DNA of 64,000 bases from Dolomedes plantarius (Eukaryota; Arthropoda; Arachnida; Araneae; Dolomedidae). Shown piece by piece: positions 21,617 to 36,600 of the stretch (position 1 is its first letter; the number at the start of each line of letters is the position of its first letter). The translations under genes were made by a program, and so were the position numbers. The stretch covers positions 223,615,554 to 223,679,553 of the forward strand of contig OU015490.1 of NCBI GenBank assembly GCA_907164885.2, read 5' to 3'. The notes below the pieces were generated by a model. It worked only from the letters and a program-made list of their open reading frames with translations, did not search any database and had not been told where the DNA came from.

Positions 21617-24600
21617 CTGCGAAATAAAAGATTAGTGTATTAGCAACATATGTGATTAGTGCATTATTTAAGAAAAAAAAGTTCATATAAAACTTGTATC
21701 TTATGAAATAAACCCCCATGAACCGATAAGAATTTTCCAGGGTTATGCTATTCTTTTTATAACTGTTTGTAATTTCGGTAGTTTTCAGGTTTAGAGGCCA
21801 CAAACCCTCTAAAGGCCTGTTCACGCGAACTGTTGCTTTGCGTTACTACGTTGGATCCGAGATTATTGACATTACCTGTGATTGGTTTGAGAAATCACAT
21901 GGTCAATGAATTGAGCCCTTTGACTGGTTAAAATTTTTAACGCTGACGCACCGGTACGCACGGATTCAGTGTGAACAGGCCGTTAGATTAATTACTGAAA
22001 TTATGAGTCAAAACAAAGAAAGATACGTTTAAAGACAACGCTGTCCGCTACTAAGGGTTTTTTCTTTTACTCTATTAATTATATCTTAACCAGTGATGAA
22101 CTGTTTAAGTCAGACCGAAGTTACTGGGTATTAAAGGTTAACATCAGAGTCAGGTTTATGATTTTTCATCTTTTATTTGATTTAATAACAACTTTCTGGA
22201 ATTCTGCATTCAAGACACGTATGTTATCAAATGCTAATGACCTTAGTAGGATTTTATTAACTACATCTTTAATTAATAAAAAGATAATTCTTTAAAAAAA
22301 TTATTTTACACGTTATTTTATTGTAAACGGATGGTCATGTGAAGAATTCTTACCACAGATATGAAGTTCTCCGCCAATCTGATTGATGAAGCTATCGCCT
22401 GAGAATATATCTCAATGTTGGATCTGTCAGGGCCTGTTCACATAGTAGTCCGTTAGCGTAAGCGTAAAAGTATTGAAATATATTTAACCAATGACAAACC
22501 TCCAAACGATTAGCAACAAAATTGTTAAGGCTTATGATTGGTTTATGATTTCCGTCTCAGCACCAACTTTCCTTTAACGCTTACGCTAACGGACTGCTAT
22601 GTGAACAGGCTTTTAATCTGTTCTTAGGTTCGAATTTTAATACTTTTCATGCCAGAAAATTGTTTTCTCTCACATATACAGCATAGCAACAGCCAAGCTC
22701 TGATGAGAAGGGTTTGTATGTAATATGGAGAGTGTATAAAATGCTCCCGCCAGGTAAGAAATTATATATGCGTTTGCAATTAGTAAGAAAGTCGAGAACG
22801 AAAATGATATTTAATAACATTTGAAGGCTACTACTTATCTCGTTATAAAATATTATTTTCTCTCTGCTTACGGCGATCAGTGAGAATTGCAAGTGGATTG
22901 CGGAACTCTTAATCTGCACAAATGTAACAAAACTTGAGCAGGTATGTTCAAGTATACAAACGATAATGGACATACAAGCTGTTTGATCGATAAAATTAAT
23001 TTAATAAAATAAGAGTAGCTCAGTTACTGAGAGGGGCGGGCCCGATCTGGTCCGTGGGCCGTAACTTGGCTATCAGTGCTTTAGACCAGTGATTCCCAAC
23101 CGGTGTGCCGCGGCACTTTAGGGTGCCGTGAGATTCTTTTTGGGGATAAGCAAAAACAATATTAGTAATTCCCACTTAAAATAAATATTAATTTGAATTA
23201 CTTTCACGCCCGTCTGATTGTGGCACAGATCGATACACTCGTTCCGGAGAATGTGAATACTCTCACACCCACAACTGTTAGGCCTGATATCAAACATTTG
23301 TTCTCTAAGCATCCATCGTAAGTCTTGCATTAATAAAAAAAAATCTTTTTATCGATTTCCATTGTTGTCCTCTAGTGTAATACTATACTTAGGAATACGT
23401 AAATTTCGCATAAAAAATATCGAAATTTCGCAAGAAAAATGCGATATATATAAAATTTCGCATTTACTCTCAAAAATATATATAAATTCAAAAATTTCGC
23501 ATTTATTTAAAAAATTTGCAATTTTACTTACTTGGATAGGTAAGTATCAAAATTCTTAGTTAAGAGCTAAACATTGTAATAGTCTCCACATTATGTTCCT
23601 TAAGTCTTTGCTTTTTGTCATTAATTACTATGTTGTACATACTAAAATATCTCAGCATTTATTCTGTTAACGGGACTATAGAGGCTTTGTTTAGCTGCCT
23701 TTGCAAAGTTCAGGTAGCAGCATTTCGTTGCAATTAAAATCTGTATAACATCAACAGGAGTTTCTGGGCTGACTATTGTAAGTAGCTGATATACCCTTGA
23801 CATTGGTGCTCATGAGACGTTCTTAAATCAACTAAATTGTTCCACAAAACTTGATGGGTGATTTTTACAGTTAGATTTTTAGGTTCGACTCCGGTAAGGA
23901 CAAACTGTCCGGGTGAAATTTGGAACAAATCCGAAGGAGAGTGAGATTTCTCAGTTGAATACCGCGGATGGTCTTAGTTAAGCAATTATGTTAATAAATA
24001 ATACTATTATTACCTAATTTCGCTTAAAAATTTCGTTTGTCACCGAGTTTTCTCCGAAAAGTAGTAAAAAAATAATTTTCGCATTTATTTAGTAAATACG
24101 AAAATTACGTATACTTAACTATACTGAATCCCGTGAATATTTTTGAAACTGTATTAATAAATGCTATTCTGGTGTTTGTGACCGATATTTTTTAATAAAT
24201 GAATAAAATCAGTAATAGAGTAAGCATGTACAAGAACTTAAATTTGACACGTATCTGATATACATTCCACTTTGATATAATATTTAAAAAGTTGAAAAAC
24301 TAAAATTCTTACAAGGGTGCCCCGAGTTTCTAATCTTAATTCTAAGGGTGCCACAAACGTAAAAAGGTTGGGAATCCCTGGTTTAGACTGTTTGAATGAC
24401 TGCGTAATTCTGAGACATCGTTATAAGTACTAAAAGATTTGCTGTTGTGAATTCTTCATTGGAAAAATCAGTTCTATTGCATAAAGTTAATTAGATTTAA
24501 ATGATTAATATTTTTTTTTTGAGTTTTATTCGGAGATTTTTCTATTCTGATGTAAAATGATAGTTGAATAATTTTATAATGTCGATTCTTTAAATATGCT

Positions 24601-27600
24601 GCCTGAAGTAATTAATCTATTGCGTATCTGAAGAATTTAACTTCGCAGTAATATTTTTTTTTTGAGTTTTATTCGGAGATTTTTCTATTCTGATGTAAAA
24701 TGATAGTTGAATAATTTTATAATGTCGATTCTTTAAATATGCTGCCTGAAGTAATTAATCTATTGCGTATCTGAAGAATTTAACTTCGCAGTATAATTTA
24801 AAATAAAAAAAAATAAATCCTAAATTATTTTAAGATGTAAACTATACTTTTGCATTTAAAACTGACACATCATCGGTATGAGAAAAACAAACAAACAAAC
24901 AAAAAAAACTTACCAGGAATTCTTTTAGTTGTGATTTCTCATCTTCGGTAAGCTAAAGGTTAAAAAAAAAAAAAAAGAATACATCAAAATCAGTCTTTAA
25001 AAAAAATTTTTTTTTCAGAAGAAATTTGGAGAAAGCTTTAAAAAAAAATTGTCTTGCACGTTTAATGGTTACACCGATTATACTTTAAAGTGTTTTCTTT
25101 AATGCAATTGTATTACAGGACAAAAATAATGTTAATAAATATTAAAAAAAAAAAAAAATCAGGAATAAAGCCTCAATGCCAAATTGAGCTGTTATATTAA
25201 TAATAGAACGAAGGCTGATATAAAGGATAATATTTAGGATATGGCACTCAAATATTTGTAAAATAAATTTTAAAATTTTATTACGCAAGAAATCTGAACC
25301 CGGTCAGACTCATCTATTTTCCCTTGACGTAGCTTGATCAGGTCGGGTCAACACTGATTCAATCATTGAAACGGTGAGTTTCCTTTCTATTGATTCGCGC
25401 CTGGCCTAAATTTTTAATCGTATTCAGGTGCTGTCCGATCATCTTAGGTGAAAAATCTTGTAATCGGTATCTGGTTAAAAACCTTTTTGTAGTAACGATT
25501 TTATGCGATATTTTAATTAAACAAACCGCGGTTTGATTTTTAAAATACAATCTGATTTTTAAAATATAATATGATGAAAATGTAATACTAATTTAAAGAA
25601 TATGAGAGATTAAAGATCTATGAGATTAAAATGGAAAATAACTGTTTTTATTTGTGAAAAACTTCTATTTTTGAATTCATCGTTCACGTGAAGAAGTAAT
25701 TCAACGATTTATTTATTTTTAATTTTTGGTCTCATTTTTATGAGTTTCTTTTCATTATATTTTTAAGTTTAAGTTTTCTATTGAAGACTTGTTTAATAAT
25801 CGACAAAAATATTACTTTAAAGGTAAAATAAAGTAATAAATATGTTATACTCTTAACAGGTATTTAAAAATCATTGCTAAAATCTTTTTTTAAATTTTAT
25901 TTATTTCTGCCTGAACTTTGGGCAGCTTGAGTTTTAACTAACAGCCCAGCAAACCGAGTTTTGGAATTTTGGCCTGTCCAGACCTCTTTAATGAAGAAAA
26001 ATTCATTGACATTTCATTAGTGGGCATTTTATTAGCGAAACATTTCATTAGTGGAATTACTTTACATTTTTTTATCGTGACGGATTTGTCGTTACCATTT
26101 CTCGCCCCACTCTTGAAAACAATTAGCCTTGCCCCAAAATGGAGTAAAAAAATATAAAGCATAATTTCTTATTTCCGAATTTATAGGCGTTAGGTATTGC
26201 TCATATTTTTGGTCCGATTTATTTAGCTATGAGGTTTTATTCAGTAAGCTTACGAAATATCACATTCTGTTCATAATGAATACTACGATTGAATTTTATG
26301 ATTGAGATAAAGTTTTTGATAATACTTACATCCTTTCTAGATTCGTCATTCATGACGCAGTCGTACATCTGTAAAAAAAAAAAAAGAAGTTAATACGAAA
26401 GCTTAAAATAGGCTTACTCTAACATTTTGTGTCTAAAATTATTTATTCGTTTTCTTTCGTCTTACCCCCTTTTTACGCACGAAAAGTGTGGTGTTACAGA
26501 TCTGAATTTTGAATGCGACGTATTTTGAAGAAATTTATTTCATCGTTCTCAGACTGTCTGGTATTAAAAAAAAAAAAAAAAAGTTTCTAACGCTGAACTC
26601 AAGCAAACAGTTCGTACCAGGTTTCAAATTGAGAGATACTGTGGTATTGATTCGTCTGAAAATGATTGGCAGAATTTCTCGTATTTGGGTGGGGTAGGGC
26701 ACATATGACGCGGGGGCGTGCCTAGGGTTTTAGCGGCCCTGGGCGAAACATATTTACTGGTAATCAAATTTCTCTACGTACTGAACAATGAATCTAGTAA
26801 GACAACCCTGATCAATTTGTATGAATCAATTTGTATGAATAATGAAACAATGGAAAAATTATTTACACGATTTATAAAATGTAAATTGTTAAAAACAAAT
26901 ACTTATATGTATGAATTTGTTGGTTATAAAGCAATTTTTCTTGCTTTCTGAGCAAGAAAATTCTGTATTATAAGTGAAAAGTCCAAAGATGATGAGAGAT
27001 CATTTTCATTAGAAATAAGTACCAAGGAGGACAGGCGTACAATCCGTATTCATAGCATACTGATTGTACCTGCTTTGTAATATTTTCAATTCTTCGGGAA
27101 GTGGGAAATAAAATCTATTATAATGGTAGAGAGAGCAAGTAAAAGCCATCTCTTGTTTACCTCACTTCTTCAACCTTCAGACCCTTTTCTTCCCAACAGG
27201 TTTGGAGCCCATTTACTTACTTGTCTTCACTCCGTGGAGTAATTAATGCCTATTGTTTGCTTTGAATAGACCAAACATTTGACCAAATGGTAGTATTCGT
27301 TCACAAACATATGTTCACTTTTTTTCAGTTTGCAACTACTATTCCGTGAAAACGGACAGATTAAAAAAAAAAAAAAAGTTTATAATTCTTCAAATGACTG
27401 TATGTAATGACTGTATGTTTTTCTAACCGAGAAATGTTTCGAACCAAAAGGGTAGTTTGTCAATTAAGATTCTTTCTACGATTCTTTTCAAAAAATCGAA
27501 ACATACATTTTTTTATAAGTTGAATTATAGAAACCGCGAAAAATGAGGGATTTCTTAAAAAAAGAACCCGTTACATTTATAAAAGTGTTGCGATGGGGAA

Positions 27601-30600
27601 TAAAAATAGCGGCCCTGGGCGGTTGCCCAGTTCGCCCACCCTTAAGCACGGCCCTGATATGACGTATACTTATTTATATATGCTTAATACTCGTGCCCAT
27701 CTGAGAATACGCTGAAGTGCCAGTAAAACTGCGATACCTGTCTAATACGTCGTTGGCCTCGGCCATTAAAGCCGATCTCATTCTGTGAACGTTGTACAGT
27801 CCAAACGCTGATGTTAGTAGAGGAGTTACCCAGCGTGGAATCGTGATGTTATTTGCGCCAGTGGTGCATTCTTTCTCTTGATATGAGTCTCGACGGAAGA
27901 CGCCGTTAATGGTCCTTCAGAGTCTTTCGACGGCCACACTATTGCCGTAGGTTCGATGTTTTACCAGAATTCTTCTATACGAAGTACACCCTTGAAATGG
28001 TCAAAGTTAAAAATCTATAATTTGCCCGTACCTCCGAAATGCCATGACTCGTCGCACAAGCACTAATTATCATACCTCGTTGAAATTCACCTAAATCATG
28101 ATTGTCTGCCAGAGATATTTTGATTATTAAGGTTTAAGAAGAAAAATACTTGTAAGGCAGGGCTAGATATGACATTTCAATTTTTGGAGCACCCAGTTTC
28201 AAACTCAATTCTGTAGGAAAGGGAATCAATTCCCAATGGCAGAGAAATTCAGTATCTACAAAATAGCTTCTTTTCTACAATAAATTACGCCATTAAATGA
28301 TGGTCACAACATCAAGATTGAACTTAAAACATAATCTAGTAACTGCCACGTTGCCTGACCAGGAAAGAAAAAAACTGCAAGCTGGAGAATGACGCGCTAC
28401 ATTTCACCCTCTACAACACTTATATCTCCAATTGAGAATTTAAGAAATCGACACGTAAAATTTCGCAGGTCAAGAAAGTTTTGTGAGAAACAAGATGATT
28501 TTAAAGAAAAGAATAAAGTTTTTGCCTCTCTTGAAACAAACACCAAAAATTGTACTCTCAGAATTACTTATAAAATCTTTAATTTTTGCCATAAGTGAAA
28601 AATAAAAAAATATATATTTAAAGGTGGTGATAGGCCTGTCGGCTAAAGCGTGGACAGTGGGTACCAGAAACTTTGAATTCGATTCCCACTGTTGGCATGG
28701 AAGTTTGAATAGTCCATCGGAATTGGTTTCAAACCGTAGGTCCTCGTGTAGAAGAAGATGACTGTAGCGCTGTCAATCAACCAACTCTCAAAAGTGGCAC
28801 AGCAATAAAAACATTTTAATCCAGAAATATTAGCTTCAGATGGGATTCGGATCCCGAAACACGGCATGTGTAGCTATATTTGGAAAACTTTTTACTCATT
28901 ACCATCATTGATACCGCCTGCGTTTCCCAAGCAAGAACGAATACAACGTATTGCAAAGTAAAATACTCACTAAAACTGTTGAGAAAAGACTGGGGAAATG
29001 GCGAAATTTGTTTCAGATATCAAATCCAGCCTGTTTTCTAAACTATAATAAATTTTTAACACTCGGTTTTACATTCTTCATTGAACTGTATAGAAGGTCG
29101 TTTACTATGAAAACGATTTTGTAATTTATTTTTGTCGTTTGCATTTTGACATAAAAATTTGGCAACTTCAGAATAATCACCCACTACTGTTTTGTTTTGA
29201 TTGGAATGTAAAATAAAATATTTATTTTGAAAATGGCTCCTAAAAATTGATAGATGACTCGAAGGTTACGTAACTGCGCTTTCCGCGGAGAAATATTCGT
29301 ATCAACAAATTATAAAGCGGTGTAAAAATCGGGGTTATGGCATTTCAAAAAAGGTAGTTATAATATATTAAATTTAAAAGGAAAAAAAAAAGTCTAACTG
29401 AAAGTAAAAATGGAAACATGACCGCGAAACCTCTTCCTAAGACTGTTCGAACGTAGGTAAATATCAAGAAATTGAAGTCTCTGATCCTAAAAGAAAATCC
29501 GCGGACTGAAAGATCCATTGCATCGAAACTAGGAATGTCTTCTGGCACTGTAAGTAAAATCATTCATAAAGAAGTTAAAAAAGATGTTTAAACCTAAAGT
29601 TTATCTGCGGTACCCCTATGTCATAAAAATACGGAGGTTTCTTTGTATCTGAAATCATTGTGTAGCGCAAACTAATCAAAAGGTCCAAAACGCAAATGAA
29701 ATTTTTAAGTGCATAAAATGATATATTCACCTTTTCTCCAACTCCGTCTTCATTCTTGCACAATTTTCCCCAGCGTTCCTCTGCAGTTGAGTCGTCACCC
29801 ATAAGTGTAGATTTGCAGGTCTCGGCAATCTTTTTGCACTGAAACGACACATACAAACATTAATTGATTTTAATTACCTACGTAAATGTTCATATATAAC
29901 CGGGCACTTTACATCAGGCATCAAACGCAACGATACGTCCGCAGCTGCGACTTCGTTTTAAAATAATTAATCTACCTAAGAAACTAATTGCTCGTTTATT
30001 ATTAACGTTTAGCTGGCGAATTACTTACTATATCCGCCACAGATATTTCCATTGTTTAAAAGAGTGCTCTCAGAAATAGACCAAAACTGGGCATCCCTAT
30101 TATGTCACGTGACTGCAACGTCACAAGAATGTCACAGTTTCAATGTGGCTTATGATATCATAATTTATGTTGTTGCTTGAATATTGCGGAACTGATACGT
30201 CACAATACACTATTGGTTATCGTTTACCAGATATTCTTTGCAGAGTTTTTCGAGGGTAACGAAGGAATTAAGAGTTCCTCAGTGGCGGATCATAGCAAAA
30301 GCACAAAAAGCGCGCGCTTGGGGCCTCCGAAAGTTAGTAGCTTTAAAAAGGCACATTTTGCGAACCTCAGGCACAGATACCATCTTCATCTAGACCAGTG
30401 TTTCTTAACCTTTTGTTGATCACGGACCACTTGTCCAAAAAATTTAAAAAAATAAAAAGTTCGTGGGGACCCTCTTCCAAACAATCCTTCTAGAGGTATA
30501 AATGGGTTTTATTTTCTGAATAAACAAATTTTAAAAAAGTTGAAAATAAACTTATGAACACTAGAAAATTTAACATAAACGAAAACTGAATAGAAAACAT

Positions 30601-33600
30601 AAAAGCCTACAATAACTTAAAAATTAACGAGATTTTTCAGCTTCCTTTTGCTCTATCAGCTGTAAAATTATTGATGCCACAGAAAGGCAGTGACGCTGAG
30701 AGTCCGTGTCACAGAAAATACAACAGAAATTTTTTTATCAGAACGATTATTGATTCGTACTCTAAACGTCAGAAAGCGGAAAAAATACACGATTTTTTAG
30801 ATTTGAACAAAATATTGAGAACTAAAAATTATCAATGAAAGCAAAATTTTAAATATTTGAATAAAGTAAATTTATGCTGATTAACAAATAGACGTTTTTG
30901 AATGGTTTTTTTTGGCGTATGATGGTTGACATTTACGCAAAGAATGCGCAGTTAATGGACAATATTTATGAGTCTATTTATATATATTTACTCATAATTC
31001 AATTTATTTATGCCATTGGTATGTCATACTATCAATGAAAGTAACAATTCCGTAAATATTTGAATAAAGTAACTTTATGGTCATTAACAAATACACGTTT
31101 TCGAAATTTTTTTTTTTCGTATGATGGTTGACATTTACACAAATAATGAGCAATTAATGGATAATATTTACGCGTCTATTTGCATATATTTACTCATAAT
31201 TCAATTCATTTATGCTATTGGGATGGCATGTTATTAAGGGGGTCCAGGACACAACATTGTTCGAATTTTCGAAAAAAAATTTATTGCATTAAAATTTTTT
31301 GTGTTCTTTTACGCTTAAAATGACGTTTAAATAATGTTTCTATCTTAATTAGAACAGGAGAAATTATTATTTTATTTTGCAACATTCTAATAGTAGCCAA
31401 TCGTTGTTTAAACCTGTAAATGCGTTTTTCTGCATAATGGGTTTTTTCCCCATTTCTCGTCTTTAAATTGTTATAAGTCAAGAACCGTTAAAGATAAATG
31501 GTTGAAACTTGTAACATGTCTTTTTCAACTATTTTACTTTAATTTTGATTCAGCAAATTTGAAAAAATATTTGCTTTTGAAACTATGATTTAAAAAAAAT
31601 AAGATACATAATTTTTTTTTGTAATTTTTCATCTAAATATTTTTAATTTTTTAAAAAATTAATATTTAAAAAAATTGTGAATCAAAATTAAAACTTATAT
31701 ATTTGTGTTTAATTAAATGAAAAAATTTTGAAATTCAACAAATAATATTTCGAGTTATAATGATTTTAAATTACCCCACTTTTATTAAAAATTTTAAATT
31801 TTAAAATTTTTTAAAAACTTTTTGAGAAGTTTTATGGTGTGATTTTGTTTACAAATTATATGGTTGACCATCACAAAAAAATTCAAAATTTTAACTCCAT
31901 AAATAAAAAAAATTTTAAAATGTGTCCCGGACCCCCTTAATGAAAGCAAAATTTCCGTAAATATTTGAATAAAGTAACTTTATAAGTTGGTCGTCAATCG
32001 TAGTCGTGACTTCGATTAGTTAGGCAACTAATAAATAGACTTCTTACTTTTTCTGGTTTCATATCAGCACACTTCATGTACTCTTCTTTGACTGCTGCGT
32101 CATCGGCTAGCATAAATAAAAAAATAATTACAAGATAGAAAGAACTTTTATATACCATGTTTTTAAATTTTCTGTTGAATCATATAAACTTGACAATTCT
32201 ATGTATTAATAAATACTTTTTAAATTTTTTTTGATGAATTATCCCATCAACTTGAAAGAAAATGAAGTTAATTGGAAGTTAACTTGTGTTTAACTTTTCG
32301 TTCCCGTCCCGGCCGATAGATGGCTGCACCAGTCTACAAAACAAAATTAACTGAAAAAGAATTCAATGCTGCTTAAAGATGGCTAAAATTATTAAAACAA
32401 TGCATTGTCATCGTTTTCTGAGCTATTCTAAAAGTTTCAAATGTCTAGCTAGTCGGGAAGTTAGTTAAAAATCAATTACAAGATTTGTACTGGACAAACA
32501 CACACACAAACAAACAAGAAAGCGAGTTAATAAAAACATGGTAAAAATGTAAGATATTTCAATTTTCAGAGATAGAGAAATTGAATTGCTTGGTTTCTGT
32601 ACACAGTGTCTGTAACGCGTACTAATTCAGCACCCATTCCCGATATGTATAAATGTACAAGAAATTATTTTTTGTTCATGGAGTTTTAAGTTGGCGTTAA
32701 GAGTTTCGAACAGCTCTATAGGATTGTTCAAAAGTCGAAAGTTAAATGTGTCCTTTTGATAGGGTAAAAGAAAAATTTTAAAGGAATTTACAGGTGATAA
32801 TTGGATTCGGCAAATTAACCATCATTTAACTGTTTGGATTGTATTGATAATCTGTTATATATAGGAAATGAAGTTATTAAAATGTGTGTCATTATATAAC
32901 TTATAGATTGCAGATCAATCCACGGATAAACTGCCTTCTCTTATTTTAATAGATTTCAACTATAGTTTTATTTTTGAAATTTACAGTTTTATTATTGTAA
33001 CTTAGCAGTTTAACTTGATTTTGATATGGACACGTTAAATCCGTCGACCTAAAAGTCCTCCTATGAGGTCAGAAAGGGTGAGAGAAAGTATGATCCCCCC
33101 AGATGTCACCCCTGTTCTCAGTCAAAACTGAGGCACCTGGCTAAATCGGACTCCGATTCTTGTGGTGCCATTATACGCCGAAGACACACACCTCAGCCCG
33201 CGAGCCTGTATGGACCAGGTTTGGAATAGTTGCAGCCAGGCAGCTTAAGCAACAACAACAGCAGCAACTTAATTTTTACCTGCGTGCTTGTACGTCTTGC
33301 AGAGTTTGCAACTCTGAAAAAAAAACGACCTACGTCAAGAATTACAGTTCTCCGTAAAGCCGCAGTCTTTAGTAGTATTAGTTTTTATGCCATAACATAA
33401 TCACATGTTTGTATGTAGAAAATTTCTCTATCCAGCCTCAGTGGCGTAGCTAGGGGTATGCGGTGGGTGCGGTGCGCACCGGGCGGCACATATTTTGGGG
33501 CGGCATATTTTTATTTAGTATTAGTTGTAAAAAACCACTAGTTCAATTCATAAGTTTACTATTCGATTTCTACGAATTATGAATTATTATATGATTTCGA

Positions 33601-36600
33601 ACATTTTTCCTCATCGTCAAGTCAATGTAGGGTTGAAAATATTATCTCTAAAAATTTTGCTCGGATACAGACATCAATGGTGCCGACGACAAGTAGAAGT
33701 TCTCTGTACTAATCCGTGCTCGATGTTTATTGAATGCTTAGTACCACCGTTACCATGCAGATGACGCGGCTAAGTCACACGCTGCGTGTGACTTAGCCGT
33801 GTGACTTAGCTTAAGAGTAAATATATAAATATGTTTAATTTACATACACATATGTGTACAATTTGTTTGTTTATCCAAAAGAAATGGAATTATTTATTTT
33901 TATTTATAAATATAAAAATATAAAATATTACATATTTACATATTTTATGGAATTTTTTTTTATAAATTAGGTATATGTTTTTTCTCATAGGTGGGGAAAC
34001 TGCGACCTCCGTAAGTTTCTTGTGGTCTTTATAAAAGTTGCATTTATAGGTATATCAACTTAAGCGGCCTCCTTTATTACTGCCTAATTTAAATATGGCA
34101 TCCAATGGTAAAAAAGTTCCCCACCTATAGTTTGTCTCAATTACAATTATTTATTTATGTTTATTAATTTATAAAAACCACCAATTGATTGACTTAGAAA
34201 GGGTGGCAAATTGGAGACCGCCCCGGGCGGCAAAAGTTCTAGTTACTCCACTGTCCAGCCTTCAAATGCCCTCAAAGAAGAACAATGTGCGACGCAAACG
34301 GGCATTGCATAGTCTAGTGTAATCGAAACAGAAACTTCCAACTGTGGAGTATAGAGAAAGCAATTTTTGAAATTCCTGGCATCACGAAGCTGTAAAGAAC
34401 GAGAAAAAATATACCATCTTCACGTGGAAAGTTTTTACTCACATTCTACCTAAATAAATAATGAAACATACCTAAACAAATTATGAAACATACCTTAGGT
34501 ATGTTTCATAATTTGTTTAGGTAGAATGTGAATACTGTTCTGTACCCTGCAGTAGCCCTTGATTTTTCACCAGGCATGTTTGAAAAATCAAAGGCTACTG
34601 CAGGGTACAGAACAGGCCCTGATTTTTCATTAGGCCCTGGCATAGGGGCCCCCAAAATTTTTATTTTAAAAGAAAGGAAAGAAAAAATTCCCAATTCAAG
34701 CTTTTTTTCCTTTTACCTTTTTTAATAGCATTTTTTAAATATATTCTTTCAAATTTGATCGATTGGTTCATCATAAGTATAGTTATATGTATAGTTCATC
34801 ATATGTATGTTATAGTGTATATAAGGGATTAATAAGTTTTCTGGTTGCATTGTATTGGTGTTATAATGATGAATCTAATATGTTGTATTGCTTTTTGTTA
34901 TTTGATAATGTTCTAGGCTTCTACGCTTCAAATAACCAATTCTTGGTAAAATGGTACTTTCACAATGATTCATGATTTTTTTTGTGTGTGTCAATTTTGG
35001 AAATTTTACACCCTCATCAGTGTTAGGGGCCCCCATCCCAAGTTGCACATATAATCAAGAATTTTCTAAATCGGGCCCTGGTACAGAAAGCTAAGTTCAA
35101 TTCCACTCCTAAATATTTTTATTCATCAGTGAAAATTTAGGATATGTGAAACGAAACACAAACATGTTAGTTTTCATTCCCGTTTCTCTCAAAACTACGA
35201 TTTTGGACTTGACACCCTTTACACAGCAAACACAGAATTATTACCTGTAATAATGTAACGAGCAGTAAGCGGGACAAGGAAAGAAAATAAAACATGCTGT
35301 GCAACAAACCCGAAAAATGCAAAGCAGATTTATCTGACGTACGGATTTTTTACAAGAGTTATAGCGTTTGCTATAGCTGTTGAAAACCTTGTAAATTTCA
35401 AGAATAATTTTAATATATCTCTCCTCTTTACAAATTTGCTTTTAAAACAACACTTTTAAAATTCTACTTTTTGGGCAAAAGGAGTTAAGAAAAAGTTCTT
35501 TTTCTTTAGCTGATGGATCAAGTAAATCGATTGATTTCTTTGAGGGTTCTGGAAGTGCAATCTGGCTACATGATTTTTACATTATAAATATAAACTTATC
35601 AGTTATAAAATGAAAGAGAAAAAATGAAGAGGAATTCAAGGTAGGATGTAATAAACTCATGGCACAACAGTCCGAATGTGGACCAAGGCCGACGCTGCCC
35701 ATCTCCGCGTTCTTGACTGTGGGCTTGAGGTGCCATGCAGCATATGTCTCGGTCAGGTGGTCAACCTGACGCGGGACCCCTACAGTTAATTCCCAAGCAT
35801 GCTTGGTCCTCATTTTATCGAACCACTCAAGGGATGAAATTACCTTGCCCAGTCACAGGATCGAAACCGGGACCTGTGGCGTGGTAGCTTGAAGCTTTTA
35901 ACAACTACACCACCGGGTGTCAATAGGATGTTATAGCTACCTGAAATAATATGTCTTATTTCCCTCCACACTAAAATCCGGAACCATTTACTGCTCATTC
36001 TTTTAATAAAATATTAATTAATAAAAATTCTGGCCAGGGGACATTAGAAACAACAACAACAACATTGTTGTTTTGATATATTTATGGATATATATTTGTT
36101 TGTAGTTACGATATTTTTTGCAATACGAGAGCTATCGACAGAGAAGAGTTAAGAGTCTTAATTTTCGATAGCTCTGGTGTTGCAAATATATAAGTTTCTT
36201 GAAAATTCCGAATTAAAAAAATTGTAGCCCTATCGGAACAACTTAATTTTCTTTAAAAATTCGTTAAAAAAGAAAAGGAGCAAAATCTTTTCAAAGGGAT
36301 AGTTTTTGTTCCGGCTCGGAACAGTTCCTAAATGGGAGCAAATGAATTGCTCCGGGTCAGATAAATATCCGGAACGATAAAAATCTTTAGGACCAAAATT
36401 AAATCAATAATGGTTTCATGTGGATAAATAAATAAAAAAATACCACTTGAACCAATTCTATCGGAACTTTTCATTTTGGTTCTTATCCATTTTGAGCCCT
36501 GCTTCAGACATGCTCATTTCTACTAGGGTCAATACCAGGGTCTCAAGCCAAGATATCAGATACTAGGAACATTACAGGAGGAATTTTAAATCTCAACTTT

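Noticed and set aside
23905..23920. Perfect B-box (GGTTCGACTCC) suggesting a tRNA or SINE
   Set aside because: No A-box at a plausible distance and no tRNA fold; probably chance.
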